This document shows positions 34,800 to 42,706 of a stretch of DNA of 64,000 bases, one piece after another. Under the pieces are notes generated by a model. It was not told the origin of the DNA. It saw only the letters and a list, made by a program, of their open reading frames with translations, and did no database searches. Every line of letters starts with the position of its first letter. The first letter of the stretch is position 1. This DNA is from Pedobacter mucosus (lineage in GTDB: Bacteria > Bacteroidota > Bacteroidia > Sphingobacteriales > Sphingobacteriaceae). The stretch lies in NCBI RefSeq assembly GCF_022200785.1, contig NZ_CP087585.1:1674001-1738000 (forward strand). Reading direction: 5' to 3'. Position numbers and translations under genes: made by a program.

Positions 34800-35135
34800 T
34801 TAAGAAATTAGGGTATCATGAACAACAACTCTATACCAGTTATTCGAAAATTTCTCCACTGCATCTAAATGATTTTTATTCTCTTGATATGCATTGTGGT
34901 CTTCAACCGTATCGAATATAATCGTTAGCGAATAAGTGAATGAATTGTCGGTTACGGGTCGGGTTGGAGTATTTGCGGCCAAGCCATAGCTTAAAGACTT
35001 AATTAAATTTATTGGCTTCAAGCTTTCGAAAAAATTTGCAAACGCAATAATTTCCTCTTTAGACAATTGTGGTTTAAGCCAAAACATAACATAGTGTTGT
35101 ATTTGACCTTTTGAACTTTTATTTTCGGTAGACAT
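34800..35135 (-). CDS. Dabb family (stress-responsive alpha/beta barrel) protein
   Basis: 111 residues. The Dabb pattern is present: an N-terminal IQHYVMFWLKPQLSKEEI, with the conserved H/V-x-x-x-F strand, then SLSYGLAANTPTRP, and a C-terminal AYQENKNHLDAVEKF with the His of the family. Dabb proteins form dimeric ferredoxin-like barrels, some of them monooxygenases or cyclases, but most have unknown roles. Single-gene unit. Confidence 0.85.
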   Translation of the reverse strand: MSTENKSSKGQIQHYVMFWLKPQLSKEEIIAFANFFESLKPINLIKSLSYGLAANTPTRPVTDNSFTYSLTIIFDTVEDHNAYQENKNHLDAVEKFSNNWYRVVVHDTLIS

Positions 35136-35170
35136 AATTTATATTTTAATTAAATATAAATTTTTTAATC

Positions 35171-35203
35171 AAAAAAAAAGCGATTATGTTTCCATAACCG
35201 CTT
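35171..35203 (-). terminator. Terminator of the glycine-zipper lipoprotein gene
   Basis: On the minus strand AAGCGGTTATG pairs with CATAATCGCTT (one G-T pair) over GAAA, followed by nine T. The loop and tract are typical of Rho-independent termination. Confidence 0.88.
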
Positions 35204-35222
35204 GAATAAATTTTTGAAATGA

Positions 35223-35726
35223 TTAGTTTTTTGGTACCACGCGACCTGATTTTCTATCCTCACCTCTACCAATTAAATAGCCACCGCCAGCACCAACTAA
35301 ACCTCCTATAATTGCACCTCTACCTTTTTTCTTGTCAATTAATGCGCCACCAACTGCACCTGCAGCACCACCAATTACTGAACCTTTCGCTGCATCACTC
35401 CAGCCTTTTTTCTTCGCTGTTGCTTGTGTTCCTCCATATGAACCAGAACTAGTTGAAGAACCACCACTTGATCTAGATGAAGAAACAGATCTTGCTCCAG
35501 CTCTTCTTGCCGCAACTAATGCTGCTTCTTGCTGTGCCTTTTCAGCTTGCTCTTGCTTAACGATTTCTACTTTTTTGAAACTGTCAATTCTTAAACTATC
35601 TTTAATTGCTTTTATAGCTAACTGTTTTTCTGCTTGCTGTTGCTTCAATGCCGCTTCTTCCTTTGCTTTATTGTTACAAGCGAACATTACTGAACTTAAT
35701 GCGATTACTACGAATATCTTTTTCAT
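35223..35726 (-). CDS. Glycine-zipper (YMGG-like) lipoprotein
   Basis: 167 residues. Signal peptide II with lipobox MFAC (Cys17). Then a Lys/Glu/Gln-rich coiled-coil stretch (about 20-70), a Ser/Gly low-complexity linker (about 78-100) and a C-terminal glycine zipper (about 113-155; GSVIGGAAGAVGGALI and GAIIGGLVGAGGGYLIG). Such zippers insert in or span membranes in envelope-stress proteins. The exact role is unknown. Confidence 0.82.
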   Translation of the reverse strand: MKKIFVVIALSSVMFACNNKAKEEAALKQQQAEKQLAIKAIKDSLRIDSFKKVEIVKQEQAEKAQQEAALVAARRAGARSVSSSRSSGGSSTSSGSYGGTQATAKKKGWSDAAKGSVIGGAAGAVGGALIDKKKGRGAIIGGLVGAGGGYLIGRGEDRKSGRVVPKN

Positions 35727-35858
35727 TGTGTTAATTTTTTATAATCCAGTAAGTCTTTTTCTTCCTAACCAAAACTTACAGGCTTATTGTGATGTGTGTT
35801 AATTAGTTAATTATTGTTAGTATAGAAAAAATGATGCCAATTGTTTTTAATTTGAAAA

Positions 35859-36584
35859 TTAATCAAGTAGATCTATATACCAAAAACCCATTACATTGAA
35901 ATTTGAATCTGTTTCCTCATCTTCATTATCTAATTTTTTAGGAGCATTATAAGATCTAAAAACCTTATCTCCGAGATCAAAAGCAATTTCCTTATTAAAA
36001 ATCGGACCTTCAAACGCAAAAGTATGAAACTCACCATTCTCACCGCAAGGGTCAATTGTCAATGGAAATTTATCAACTAAATCTTTTGTGATAACTTTTC
36101 CACAGAAACTTTTTAGATTATGTTGCGCACAAACAATGATGGTTTTATAGTTCAGCTGTAAAAATTCGTTAATTACATCATGAGTATTTCTGTTCCACAA
36201 CGGAAAAATGCCTGTTAAACCAACCTCCGCTAATCTTTCTTCTCTATAAGTTTTTAGGTCTTCTAAAAAAATATCGCCGTATATAGCATGTGTAATGCCC
36301 TCATTCCTAAACTTTAAAAGATGCTTCCTCATCTCATCATCATAGGTTTCCATGTTAGGCATTTCGGGTAAACGAATTTGATGCAGTGGAATGCCTATAC
36401 TTTTAACCTGTTTAATGAGTAAAGATTCGCGAATGCCGTGCATGGAAACACGATTGTACTTTTCTGTTACCGAAGTTACCAGATATCTTATTTGAATAGA
36501 CGGATCCTGCAACATATAATGAAGGGCAAGTGTGCTATCTTTACCACCACTCCAATTGAATATACATTGTTTTTTAGTTCGCAT
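35859..36584 (-). CDS. Dph6-like PP-loop ATPase (annotated diphthine-ammonia ligase family)
   Basis: 241 residues. The N-type ATP pyrophosphatase P-loop SGGKDSTLALHYML (about 11-24) is plain, and SMHGIRESLL and HAIYGDIFLEDLKTYREERL match the Dph6/MJ0570 family. In archaea and eukaryotes the enzyme amidates diphthine on EF2; bacteria lack diphthamide, so this copy must have another acceptor. It overlaps the sirtuin gene by 11 bp and is last of the BtuF-like/sirtuin/PP-loop unit. Confidence 0.85.
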   Translation of the reverse strand: MRTKKQCIFNWSGGKDSTLALHYMLQDPSIQIRYLVTSVTEKYNRVSMHGIRESLLIKQVKSIGIPLHQIRLPEMPNMETYDDEMRKHLLKFRNEGITHAIYGDIFLEDLKTYREERLAEVGLTGIFPLWNRNTHDVINEFLQLNYKTIIVCAQHNLKSFCGKVITKDLVDKFPLTIDPCGENGEFHTFAFEGPIFNKEIAFDLGDKVFRSYNAPKKLDNEDEETDSNFNVMGFWYIDLLD

Positions 36585-37260
36585 TTAGCAAGATTTTCTT
36601 CAGTTCAGCAACTCCATCGACTGCATTTTTTTCTATACAAATTATGTTTTGATAACGTTTAACATCTGGCGTTCGGGGATCAATAATATATTTTATAGTT
36701 GAAGGCGCAACAAAATCAATTAAGCTAGCTGCTGGATAAACAGCGAGTGAAGTCCCAATTAAAACGAAAACATCTGCTTTACTACAAATACCTGCAGCTA
36801 TTTCAATCATTGGTACTGATTCTCCAAACCAAACCACGTGTGGCCTAAGTTGCGAACCTAAATCACAAAGTTCGCCCATTTTTATTTCCGAACCTTTAAT
36901 TTCGTAGGTCAAGCCAGGTTCTTTGTCTGATTGCGATTTTGTAATTATTCCATGGAGATGTGTAACATGACTTGAACCGGCCCTTTCGTGTAGATCATCA
37001 ATATTCTGAGTGATAATTTCTACATCAAAATTAACTTCTAATGCTGCAAGTATTTTATGGGCTTGATTTGGTTCAGCATTTAAGACTTGTTTCCTTCGCT
37101 CATTGTAAAATTCCTGAACCATTTCTGGATTTCTTTCCCAAGCCTCAGGTGTAGCAACATCATAAACATTGTAACCTTCCCAAAGTCCGTCAGAATCTCT
37201 AAAAGTTTTAAGACCACTTTCTGCACTAATACCAGCACCAGTTAAAACAACTAGCTTCAT
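36574..37260 (-). CDS. cobB: NAD-dependent protein deacylase, sirtuin CobB-like
   Basis: 228 residues. NAD-binding GAGISAESGLKTFR, catalytic QNIDDLHERAGS and H103 in HLHG are intact. Y52 and R55 in FYNERRKQ are the pair that binds succinyl or malonyl lysine in class III sirtuins, so desuccinylase activity is likely. Unusually, three of the four zinc-ligand cysteines are missing: only C132 remains in the region that normally holds two CxxC or CxC pairs. It lies 6 bp downstream of the BtuF-like gene. Confidence 0.9.
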   Translation of the reverse strand: MKLVVLTGAGISAESGLKTFRDSDGLWEGYNVYDVATPEAWERNPEMVQEFYNERRKQVLNAEPNQAHKILAALEVNFDVEIITQNIDDLHERAGSSHVTHLHGIITKSQSDKEPGLTYEIKGSEIKMGELCDLGSQLRPHVVWFGESVPMIEIAAGICSKADVFVLIGTSLAVYPAASLIDFVAPSTIKYIIDPRTPDVKRYQNIICIEKNAVDGVAELKKILLNAN

Positions 37261-37266
37261 ATCAAA

Positions 37267-38211
37267 TTAAATTACTTGGTAAGATTTAATTGAATTAAGG
37301 TTTACAAATTTCTTTTGAATCCTAGTGTCTGTTTTAAATATTTCTGGGTGAAACATGCATGATAAAGCCTCAATTCCATCAACTAATGTACCTATGCTTG
37401 GCTGGGTAAACATATCAAAATCGGCAAGATAAACTTGATTATTTTTAACAGCATCTAAATTATCCCAACCGGTTTTCGAAGTTAACAAAGGCATTTCTTC
37501 AAAACTTCGTGAAATGTCAAATCCACACGGAGCAATTACCAAAACCTGAGGATTGTACTTTACTATCTTATCCCATTGGTTAACAATTGAATCTCCTGCC
37601 GGATTAGAAAGCATATCTACCCCACCTGCAGCAGCAATTTGAAAAGGAATCCAATGACCGCAATTATAAATCGGCTCAATCCATTCCATCAACATTACAC
37701 GTTTTAAAGGCGCTCTATTAGCCCTGAGTTTGTCTAAAATTAAATCTGTTTTTTGCTGCAGCTTGGCTAAGTAATTCAAAGCAACTTCTTCTTTTCCCAT
37801 GGCTTTTGCTATGGTTATTGCGCAATCAAAAACATCTTGTAAGTTATTTGGAGATAGCGGAACAATTGTTGGCGTTTTGCTCAATTTCATGACAGCTGTT
37901 TCCGTGCAAACGGTATCAATATTACAAACTTCACAAATATCCTGAGTGAAAACGATATCTGGGGAAATGCTTTCTAATAACTCATCATCAACCCAATACA
38001 AGCTTTTGCCTTGTGCTTTAGATGCGGAGAAAATTCTATCAATTTCAATACTGGTATAATTCTTACCTTCTAAAATACACCTTACAATTTTTGGCAAATC
38101 TGCAGCTTCTTTAGGGCATTCGAATGTTACGCCGCAAAGATATTCCTGCAAACCCATATCGTAAATCATTTTGGTAGCAGCGGGAAGAAAAGAAACAACT
38201 TTCATATTCAT
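37267..38211 (-). CDS. BtuF-like cobalamin-binding protein without a signal peptide
   Basis: 314 residues. The periplasmic-binding-protein class III fold (two lobes joined by a long helix) is suggested by VVSFLPAATKMIYDMGL, the early GVTFECP, SPDIVFTQDICEVC and VMLMEWIEPIYNCGHWIPF, similar to BtuF-type proteins. There is no N-terminal signal or lipobox, so it appears cytoplasmic, and no BtuCD genes are adjacent. It may bind corrinoid inside the cell or serve as an enzyme partner. First gene of a three-gene unit. Confidence 0.75.
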   Translation of the reverse strand: MNMKVVSFLPAATKMIYDMGLQEYLCGVTFECPKEAADLPKIVRCILEGKNYTSIEIDRIFSASKAQGKSLYWVDDELLESISPDIVFTQDICEVCNIDTVCTETAVMKLSKTPTIVPLSPNNLQDVFDCAITIAKAMGKEEVALNYLAKLQQKTDLILDKLRANRAPLKRVMLMEWIEPIYNCGHWIPFQIAAAGGVDMLSNPAGDSIVNQWDKIVKYNPQVLVIAPCGFDISRSFEEMPLLTSKTGWDNLDAVKNNQVYLADFDMFTQPSIGTLVDGIEALSCMFHPEIFKTDTRIQKKFVNLNSIKSYQVI

Positions 38212-38296
38212 TGATTTTTAAGTGCCATTCAAAATTTGTTTAAGGATCCAAATGTTGGATGCTAAACTAAATTAAGCATGACGAGTATTATAAAGA

Positions 38297-38336
38297 TAAA
38301 AAAAATCCTCTTTTGACATGAATCAAAAGAGGATTT
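38297..38336 (-). terminator. Terminator of the btuB-DUF6580 unit
   Basis: AAATCCTCTTTTGA (38303-38316) pairs with TCAAAAGAGGATTT (38323-38336) over a six-base loop, and the minus-strand transcript runs into a T tract. It separates the riboswitch-controlled genes from the BtuF-like unit. Confidence 0.88.
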
Positions 38337-38356
38337 AATAATTATTTATATGTTAA

Positions 38357-38947
38357 TTAAAGCTTCTGTGTTTGTAGTTTTAACACCGGGTATTTTGCCT
38401 TTAAAATTTCGAATGCTCCAAAAAGTATTGCTCCATAAACTAATGTTCCGTCTAAAAATCTAACTTCATATGGAATTGCCTTTGCCAATACCAACCAAAA
38501 TCCGGATAAGTTTTGAGGATAAGCTGGATTACCATACCAAATTGGAAAATCAGTAACTATCCAATGAATTAAAACAATAGTTAATGTAGATGCCAATAAA
38601 CTAATCCCATTTATCTTTTTTAACATCAATTTCCCAACTAAAACCATTAATGCAAAAGCTCCGTAAACCCAATACCAGCCTTCGTATAAAAAGCCATTAC
38701 TATATTTACTAAAAATGGTTGTAGCTAAAACAAAATCACTTAAAAACAAGCTTAATAATGGGAAAGCAAACGCTTTGGCGTTATCTTTAAAATAAGCACC
38801 TCCAAAAAGTGCAACTGCTCCTATTGATGAGAAATTTGCAAATTGTAAGGCATCAGAATTAAAGGTTACTAATAACCGAAAAGCTGTTATCACCAATATC
38901 AATAGCAATAAGATAACGGTTCGTGGATTAAATTTTAAATTAGACAT
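38357..38947 (-). CDS. DUF6580 family putative membrane transporter
   Basis: 196 residues from the ATG at 38947. About six hydrophobic segments (about 12-30, 38-55, 60-80, 88-106, 113-133 and 165-183), like a small S-component of an ECF transporter. Family members are annotated as putative transport proteins. Its place behind btuB and under the same riboswitch argues for a corrinoid-related inner-membrane step. No energising ATPase is encoded nearby. Confidence 0.7.
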   Translation of the reverse strand: MSNLKFNPRTVILLLLILVITAFRLLVTFNSDALQFANFSSIGAVALFGGAYFKDNAKAFAFPLLSLFLSDFVLATTIFSKYSNGFLYEGWYWVYGAFALMVLVGKLMLKKINGISLLASTLTIVLIHWIVTDFPIWYGNPAYPQNLSGFWLVLAKAIPYEVRFLDGTLVYGAILFGAFEILKAKYPVLKLQTQKL

Positions 38948-38949
38948 TT

Positions 38950-39015
38950 TTTGTAGTATCAAGTAATAAGTAACAAGTATTAAGACATCAATATTAAACT
39001 ATCTTGTCTTAAACC
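38950..39015. repeat. AT-rich repeat with hairpin between btuB and DUF6580 gene
   Basis: Several AAGTA motifs in tandem (about 38960-38980) precede a hairpin with arms TAAGACA (38981-38987) and TGTCTTA (39005-39011). It fills the 91-bp gap and could tune the relative expression of the two genes. Confidence 0.45.
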
Positions 39016-39038
39016 TTAATTGCAAAGTTATATTTTTA

Positions 39039-40901
39039 TTAGCGGATATTAAAACTCACGCCTGCATTAAAATTGAAACCCAAACTATTGTAGCCAATAA
39101 TTTCATTATACTTTTCATTTAAAATATTCTTTGCGTCAAAAAATATTTTTACACGTTTTTTTGCCAAGGCATATTCTGCATATGCATTTAATAATTTATA
39201 AGCTGGCAAATTATCAACGGTATAAGTTGCAAAATTGCCATCAGTACGCTTACCAAAATAGCGATAGTTAGCGCTTACAAAAAGATTGTTTGTGGCCTGA
39301 ACGCCTGCATTTAATCCAAAAGTATGTTTTGGTCTACGGAAAAGGTAATCCGCTATGGCGTTATCAACAAAATTAAATTCATTGCCTTCTACATAAGCAT
39401 AATATCCGTTCACCGTAAAAATACCAAGTTTAACGGCTGGCTCAACTTCAAAACCTTTGGTTTTCTGACTAACTTGATTCACATATCCAGCTGGAAAAGC
39501 ATAAATAATGGCATCTTTAAGGTCGCGTTTGAAACCTGCAATACGTAAACTGAATTTATCATCAGCAAAGCTAAAATTTACGCCAGCTTCATAATTTTGA
39601 GATTTTTCTGGTTCTAAATCCAAATTAGCTCCGAACTGGCCAAACAACATATTTAAGGTTGGCACCTTGAAAGCAGTTGATACCGTTCCAAATAATTTAA
39701 CTTCTTTTATAATGTTGATACTTGGTGTTATAGAATAGGTAAAGTTCTCTCCATATTGTTCGTGTTTATTGTAACGGCCTCCAACTTCTAAATTGAATAC
39801 ACTTAAATCGTGTAAGAATAGTGAACCATAGGCAGCGAAGATACTAGCTTCTGGTTTATTTACACCTGATGATAATTTCATTAATCTATTATCGATACCA
39901 ACCAATAAATCTAATTTGTTTCCTAATTTTTGATTGTAAAATAAATCTATTAAAGAGATTTTACCCTGACTAACACTTGGGTATTGGCTATGAGCATCAT
40001 TAATTGTGCTTTCATAACTATAGTTTAATGTTACTTTTCCAGTTGCGAATTCATATTTAGCATTGGTACCAGCAGCTAGATTTTTAAGAATTGAATAATT
40101 ATTTGCGTCTAGGAAAGCACCTCCGTCGAAGCTATAATTACCACGATAATAACGAATAAATGGATTGATAGAAAAATGTTTATCCAATTTAATACCGAAA
40201 TTTGCATTCACTCCATCGGTTTTGAAACCATCTTTATCGAATACATTGGTATTACCAACTGGATTTGCAGCTTCAGAAATCCCATCGGTTTTCATGTGTG
40301 TATAATTAATGTTATAAGTAAAACCTTCAACAGCACCATTTAAACCGATTGTTCCTTTGTAAGTTTCGTAACTTCCAGCGCTTGCAACACCATAAATTGT
40401 GTTTCCTTTTGCGCCACCTTTTTTAGTTACAATATTAATTACCCCGGCAACTGCATCAGAACCATAAATTGTGGATTGGCCACCTCTTAGAATTTCAATG
40501 TGGTCGATTTGATCGATAGAAAACAAGCGTAAATCAAATGCTCCGCCGTTTCCAGAAGGATCATTTTGAACGATACCATCAATTAAAACTACGGCGTAAG
40601 CACTTCCTGCACCTCTAAAAAAAACCGATTTGTTTAATCCTGGATTACTGCTTGCCCCGGCAACGATAATACCTGCTTGCTCGCTAATAAGATCTGGAAG
40701 AGATTTTCCGTGACTACGTTCTAATGTTTCGCTTGTGATAATCGTAACAACTTTACCTGTTTGCGATTGTTTTTGATCATTTTTTGTAGCAGAAATTACA
40801 ACATCTTTCAGTTGTAAACTGTCTTGTGCGTTAGCCAGCTGACTAACGATTAGTTGTGCAAGCCCTAGACCAGCAGCAACTAAAATTGTTTTTTTGTTCA
40901 T
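39039..40901 (-). CDS. btuB: TonB-dependent vitamin B12 receptor BtuB
   Basis: 620 residues from the ATG at 40901; longer readings start upstream of a natural signal peptide (MNKKTILVAAGLGLAQLIVS). The TonB box region is near LKDVVISATKND, then the plug domain (SLPDLISEQAGI, FFRGAGSAYAVVLIDG, IEILRGGQSTIYGSDAVAGVINIVTKKG), then a 22-strand barrel ending in SLGFNFNAGVSFNIR with a terminal aromatic-x-Arg. Corrinoid specificity is supported by the upstream cobalamin riboswitch. It imports B12 across the outer membrane with TonB energy. Confidence 0.95.
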   Translation of the reverse strand: MNKKTILVAAGLGLAQLIVSQLANAQDSLQLKDVVISATKNDQKQSQTGKVVTIITSETLERSHGKSLPDLISEQAGIIVAGASSNPGLNKSVFFRGAGSAYAVVLIDGIVQNDPSGNGGAFDLRLFSIDQIDHIEILRGGQSTIYGSDAVAGVINIVTKKGGAKGNTIYGVASAGSYETYKGTIGLNGAVEGFTYNINYTHMKTDGISEAANPVGNTNVFDKDGFKTDGVNANFGIKLDKHFSINPFIRYYRGNYSFDGGAFLDANNYSILKNLAAGTNAKYEFATGKVTLNYSYESTINDAHSQYPSVSQGKISLIDLFYNQKLGNKLDLLVGIDNRLMKLSSGVNKPEASIFAAYGSLFLHDLSVFNLEVGGRYNKHEQYGENFTYSITPSINIIKEVKLFGTVSTAFKVPTLNMLFGQFGANLDLEPEKSQNYEAGVNFSFADDKFSLRIAGFKRDLKDAIIYAFPAGYVNQVSQKTKGFEVEPAVKLGIFTVNGYYAYVEGNEFNFVDNAIADYLFRRPKHTFGLNAGVQATNNLFVSANYRYFGKRTDGNFATYTVDNLPAYKLLNAYAEYALAKKRVKIFFDAKNILNEKYNEIIGYNSLGFNFNAGVSFNIR

Positions 40902-41009
40902 TTGATTGTGAGTTTTACCCACAGCCAACAGATTAGGAAAGGAAATGAAAATACGAAAACATTAAGTACCTCAATCCTAGCTTCAATCCCCGAAAGCTAT
41001 GAAATTAAT

Positions 41010-41178
41010 CGCTAAGGCAGGTATTCTGACTTGCTCCCAATTTTTTCTGCCTTCCCAATCTTAATTAAAGAACAGTGGCGATAGAATGAAAAATCGTTAT
41101 AGAGCTTACAGCTGCGGGACAGTTGCAGATTTACACTGCATTCCCTTTTAATTCCGGTTGTAAAGCCGGAAACCAAAA
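41010..41178 (-). promoter_or_regulatory. Cobalamin riboswitch controlling btuB
   Basis: On the minus strand the diagnostic elements are all present: GGGAATGCAGTG; the B12-box region AACTGTCCCGCAGCTGTAAG (41123-41104); CGCCACTG, GGGAAGGC, and AGTCAGAATACCTGCC (41031-41016). It starts right at the expected transcription start and lies upstream of btuB. Binding of adenosyl- or other cobalamin should repress btuB and the DUF6580 gene. Confidence 0.95.
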
Positions 41179-41184
41179 GCGCTG

Positions 41185-41215
41185 CAAAAGTAGATATTAA
41201 AGCCGAAAGACCAAA
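41185..41215 (-). promoter_or_regulatory. btuB promoter
   Basis: On the minus strand TTTG (41215-41212), exactly 19 bases, then TACTTTTG (41192-41185): a perfect Bacteroidota promoter. Transcription starting near 41178 opens directly into the cobalamin riboswitch. Confidence 0.75.
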
Positions 41216-41244
41216 GGTTATAGCAAAAAGCTTTTATGGCTAGT

Positions 41245-41276
41245 TTTAAAGATGGAAATTTGTAGTTTTAACTTTG
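41245..41276 (+). promoter_or_regulatory. Promoter of the class A beta-lactamase-like gene
   Basis: A perfect -7 TAACTTTG (41269-41276) with TTTA (one mismatch to -33) 20 bases upstream at 41245-41248. Transcription would begin near 41283, which excludes the upstream ATG at 41252 and supports 41294. Confidence 0.6.
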
Positions 41277-41293
41277 GAAACCAATTAATTAAT

Positions 41294-42538
41294 ATGAGAT
41301 CGATTTTAATTTTTACTTTTTCAATAATCAGTTTTATGGCAATGGCACAAAAAACCGATACGATATATCTTGAGAAATTAATGAAATCAAAGCTGGAATT
41401 ATTTTCTAATGTATTAAACCATCCAGATAAAAACCAAGTTCAAATTTTATACACGCAAATAAATCGTGATAAAAATAATAAACCTGGCTTTAAAACATTT
41501 AGTTATAATTTAAACCCCAAACATTATTTTTATCCCGCAAGTACCGTAAAATTGGCTGCAGTTATTTTTGCTTTAGAAAAAGTAAATCACTTAAAAGCTA
41601 CAGGTTTGACAGCGAAAAGCACTATGATAACAGATAGTGCTTTTGTTGGGCAAACAAAAGTTTTAAAAGATACAAGCGCTAAAAATGGATTGCCATCTAT
41701 TGAACATTACATTAAAAAAATTCTACTAACAAGTGATAATGAGGCATTTAATCGATTATTTGAATTTATTGGTCGAGCGGAAATCAATGAAAAACTTAAA
41801 AAAAATGGACTTTACGATAGTCGGATTTTAAATCGTTTGGCCATTGGCGATGCTGGGGAATCTGCAAAACACACCAATCCAATTAAATTTTACAATGGTG
41901 ATAAATTGGTTTATGCTCAGAAAGAAGCATACGATACAAAGAAATACGACCTGCAATTAACCAACTTAGTAATGGGTAGTGGTTATTTGGATAGCGCAGA
42001 TAAACTGGTTAATAAACCTTTCAGCCTTGCTGGAAAAAATGCTTTTGCCATAAACGACCAGCAGAAATTAATGCAAAAATTAATTTTCCCTGAAGCTTTT
42101 CCAGTAAAAGATAGATTCAATTTAACTCCCGATGATTATAAATTGATTTACACTTATATGAGCAAATATCCAGCGGAGAGTGATTATCCTAAGTATGAAC
42201 CTAAAGAGTTTTGGTCCACTTACGCAAAAATGCTTTATTATGGAAGAGAGAACATAACGCCTGATCCCAATATTCGAATTTTTAATAAATACGGCGATAG
42301 TTATGGCTTCATTATCGATAACTCCTATTTTGTGGATTTTAAAAATGGAGTTGAATTCTTTCTAACTGCGGTTATCCAAAGTAATGAAGATGGAATTTTT
42401 AATGATAATAAGTACGAATATGATACCGTTTGTTTTCCGTTTATGAAAAATTTAGGAAGAAGTATTTATGAGGTTGAATTGAAACATAAAAAGCAAAAAC
42501 CAGATTTAAGTAAATTTAAAATGGATTATAAAAAGTGA
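41294..42538 (+). CDS. Class A beta-lactamase-like serine hydrolase
   Basis: 414 residues from the ATG at 41294, with a signal peptide (MRSILIFTFSIISFMAMA, then QKT). The catalytic motifs are S-x-x-K (ASTVK) and SDN in LTSDNEAFN; the third motif may be KYG in FNKYGDSYGFI instead of KTG. It is longer than classical class A enzymes (about 290). It could be a beta-lactamase or a penicillin-interacting hydrolase; activity cannot be told from sequence. Confidence 0.8.
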   Translation: MRSILIFTFSIISFMAMAQKTDTIYLEKLMKSKLELFSNVLNHPDKNQVQILYTQINRDKNNKPGFKTFSYNLNPKHYFYPASTVKLAAVIFALEKVNHLKATGLTAKSTMITDSAFVGQTKVLKDTSAKNGLPSIEHYIKKILLTSDNEAFNRLFEFIGRAEINEKLKKNGLYDSRILNRLAIGDAGESAKHTNPIKFYNGDKLVYAQKEAYDTKKYDLQLTNLVMGSGYLDSADKLVNKPFSLAGKNAFAINDQQKLMQKLIFPEAFPVKDRFNLTPDDYKLIYTYMSKYPAESDYPKYEPKEFWSTYAKMLYYGRENITPDPNIRIFNKYGDSYGFIIDNSYFVDFKNGVEFFLTAVIQSNEDGIFNDNKYEYDTVCFPFMKNLGRSIYEVELKHKKQKPDLSKFKMDYKK

Positions 42539-42589
42539 TTGTTTTTTTCTTTAAAAAAATCGAAACAGCACATCTAGAATCATAAATAA

Positions 42590-42656
42590 ACCACAAAAAA
42601 ATCAAAAGAGAAAATGGTAAACCATTAGGTTAAGTTTCTTTTGATTCTTTTGTGGT
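42590..42656. repeat. Hairpin repeat (TTTTGTGGT type), copy 2
   Basis: ACCACAAAAAAATCAAAAG (from 42590) pairs with CTTTTGATTCTTTTGTGGT (to 42656) with one or two mismatches. It lies between the convergent beta-lactamase-like gene and ppk2 and shares its right arm with the repeat at 993-1056. It probably acts as a bidirectional terminator. Confidence 0.6.
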
Positions 42657-42706
42657 AAAGCCAATACCGACTATCGGTTTTAAGATTGCTTTCGAGGAAA
42701 AAAACG

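Noticed and set aside
34724..34921. 65-residue plus-strand protein
   Set aside because: Starts inside the palindrome and overlaps the Dabb gene on the other strand; no support.
41252..41293. Upstream ATG for the beta-lactamase-like gene
   Set aside because: A perfect -7 element lies downstream of it and the signal peptide begins at 41294.
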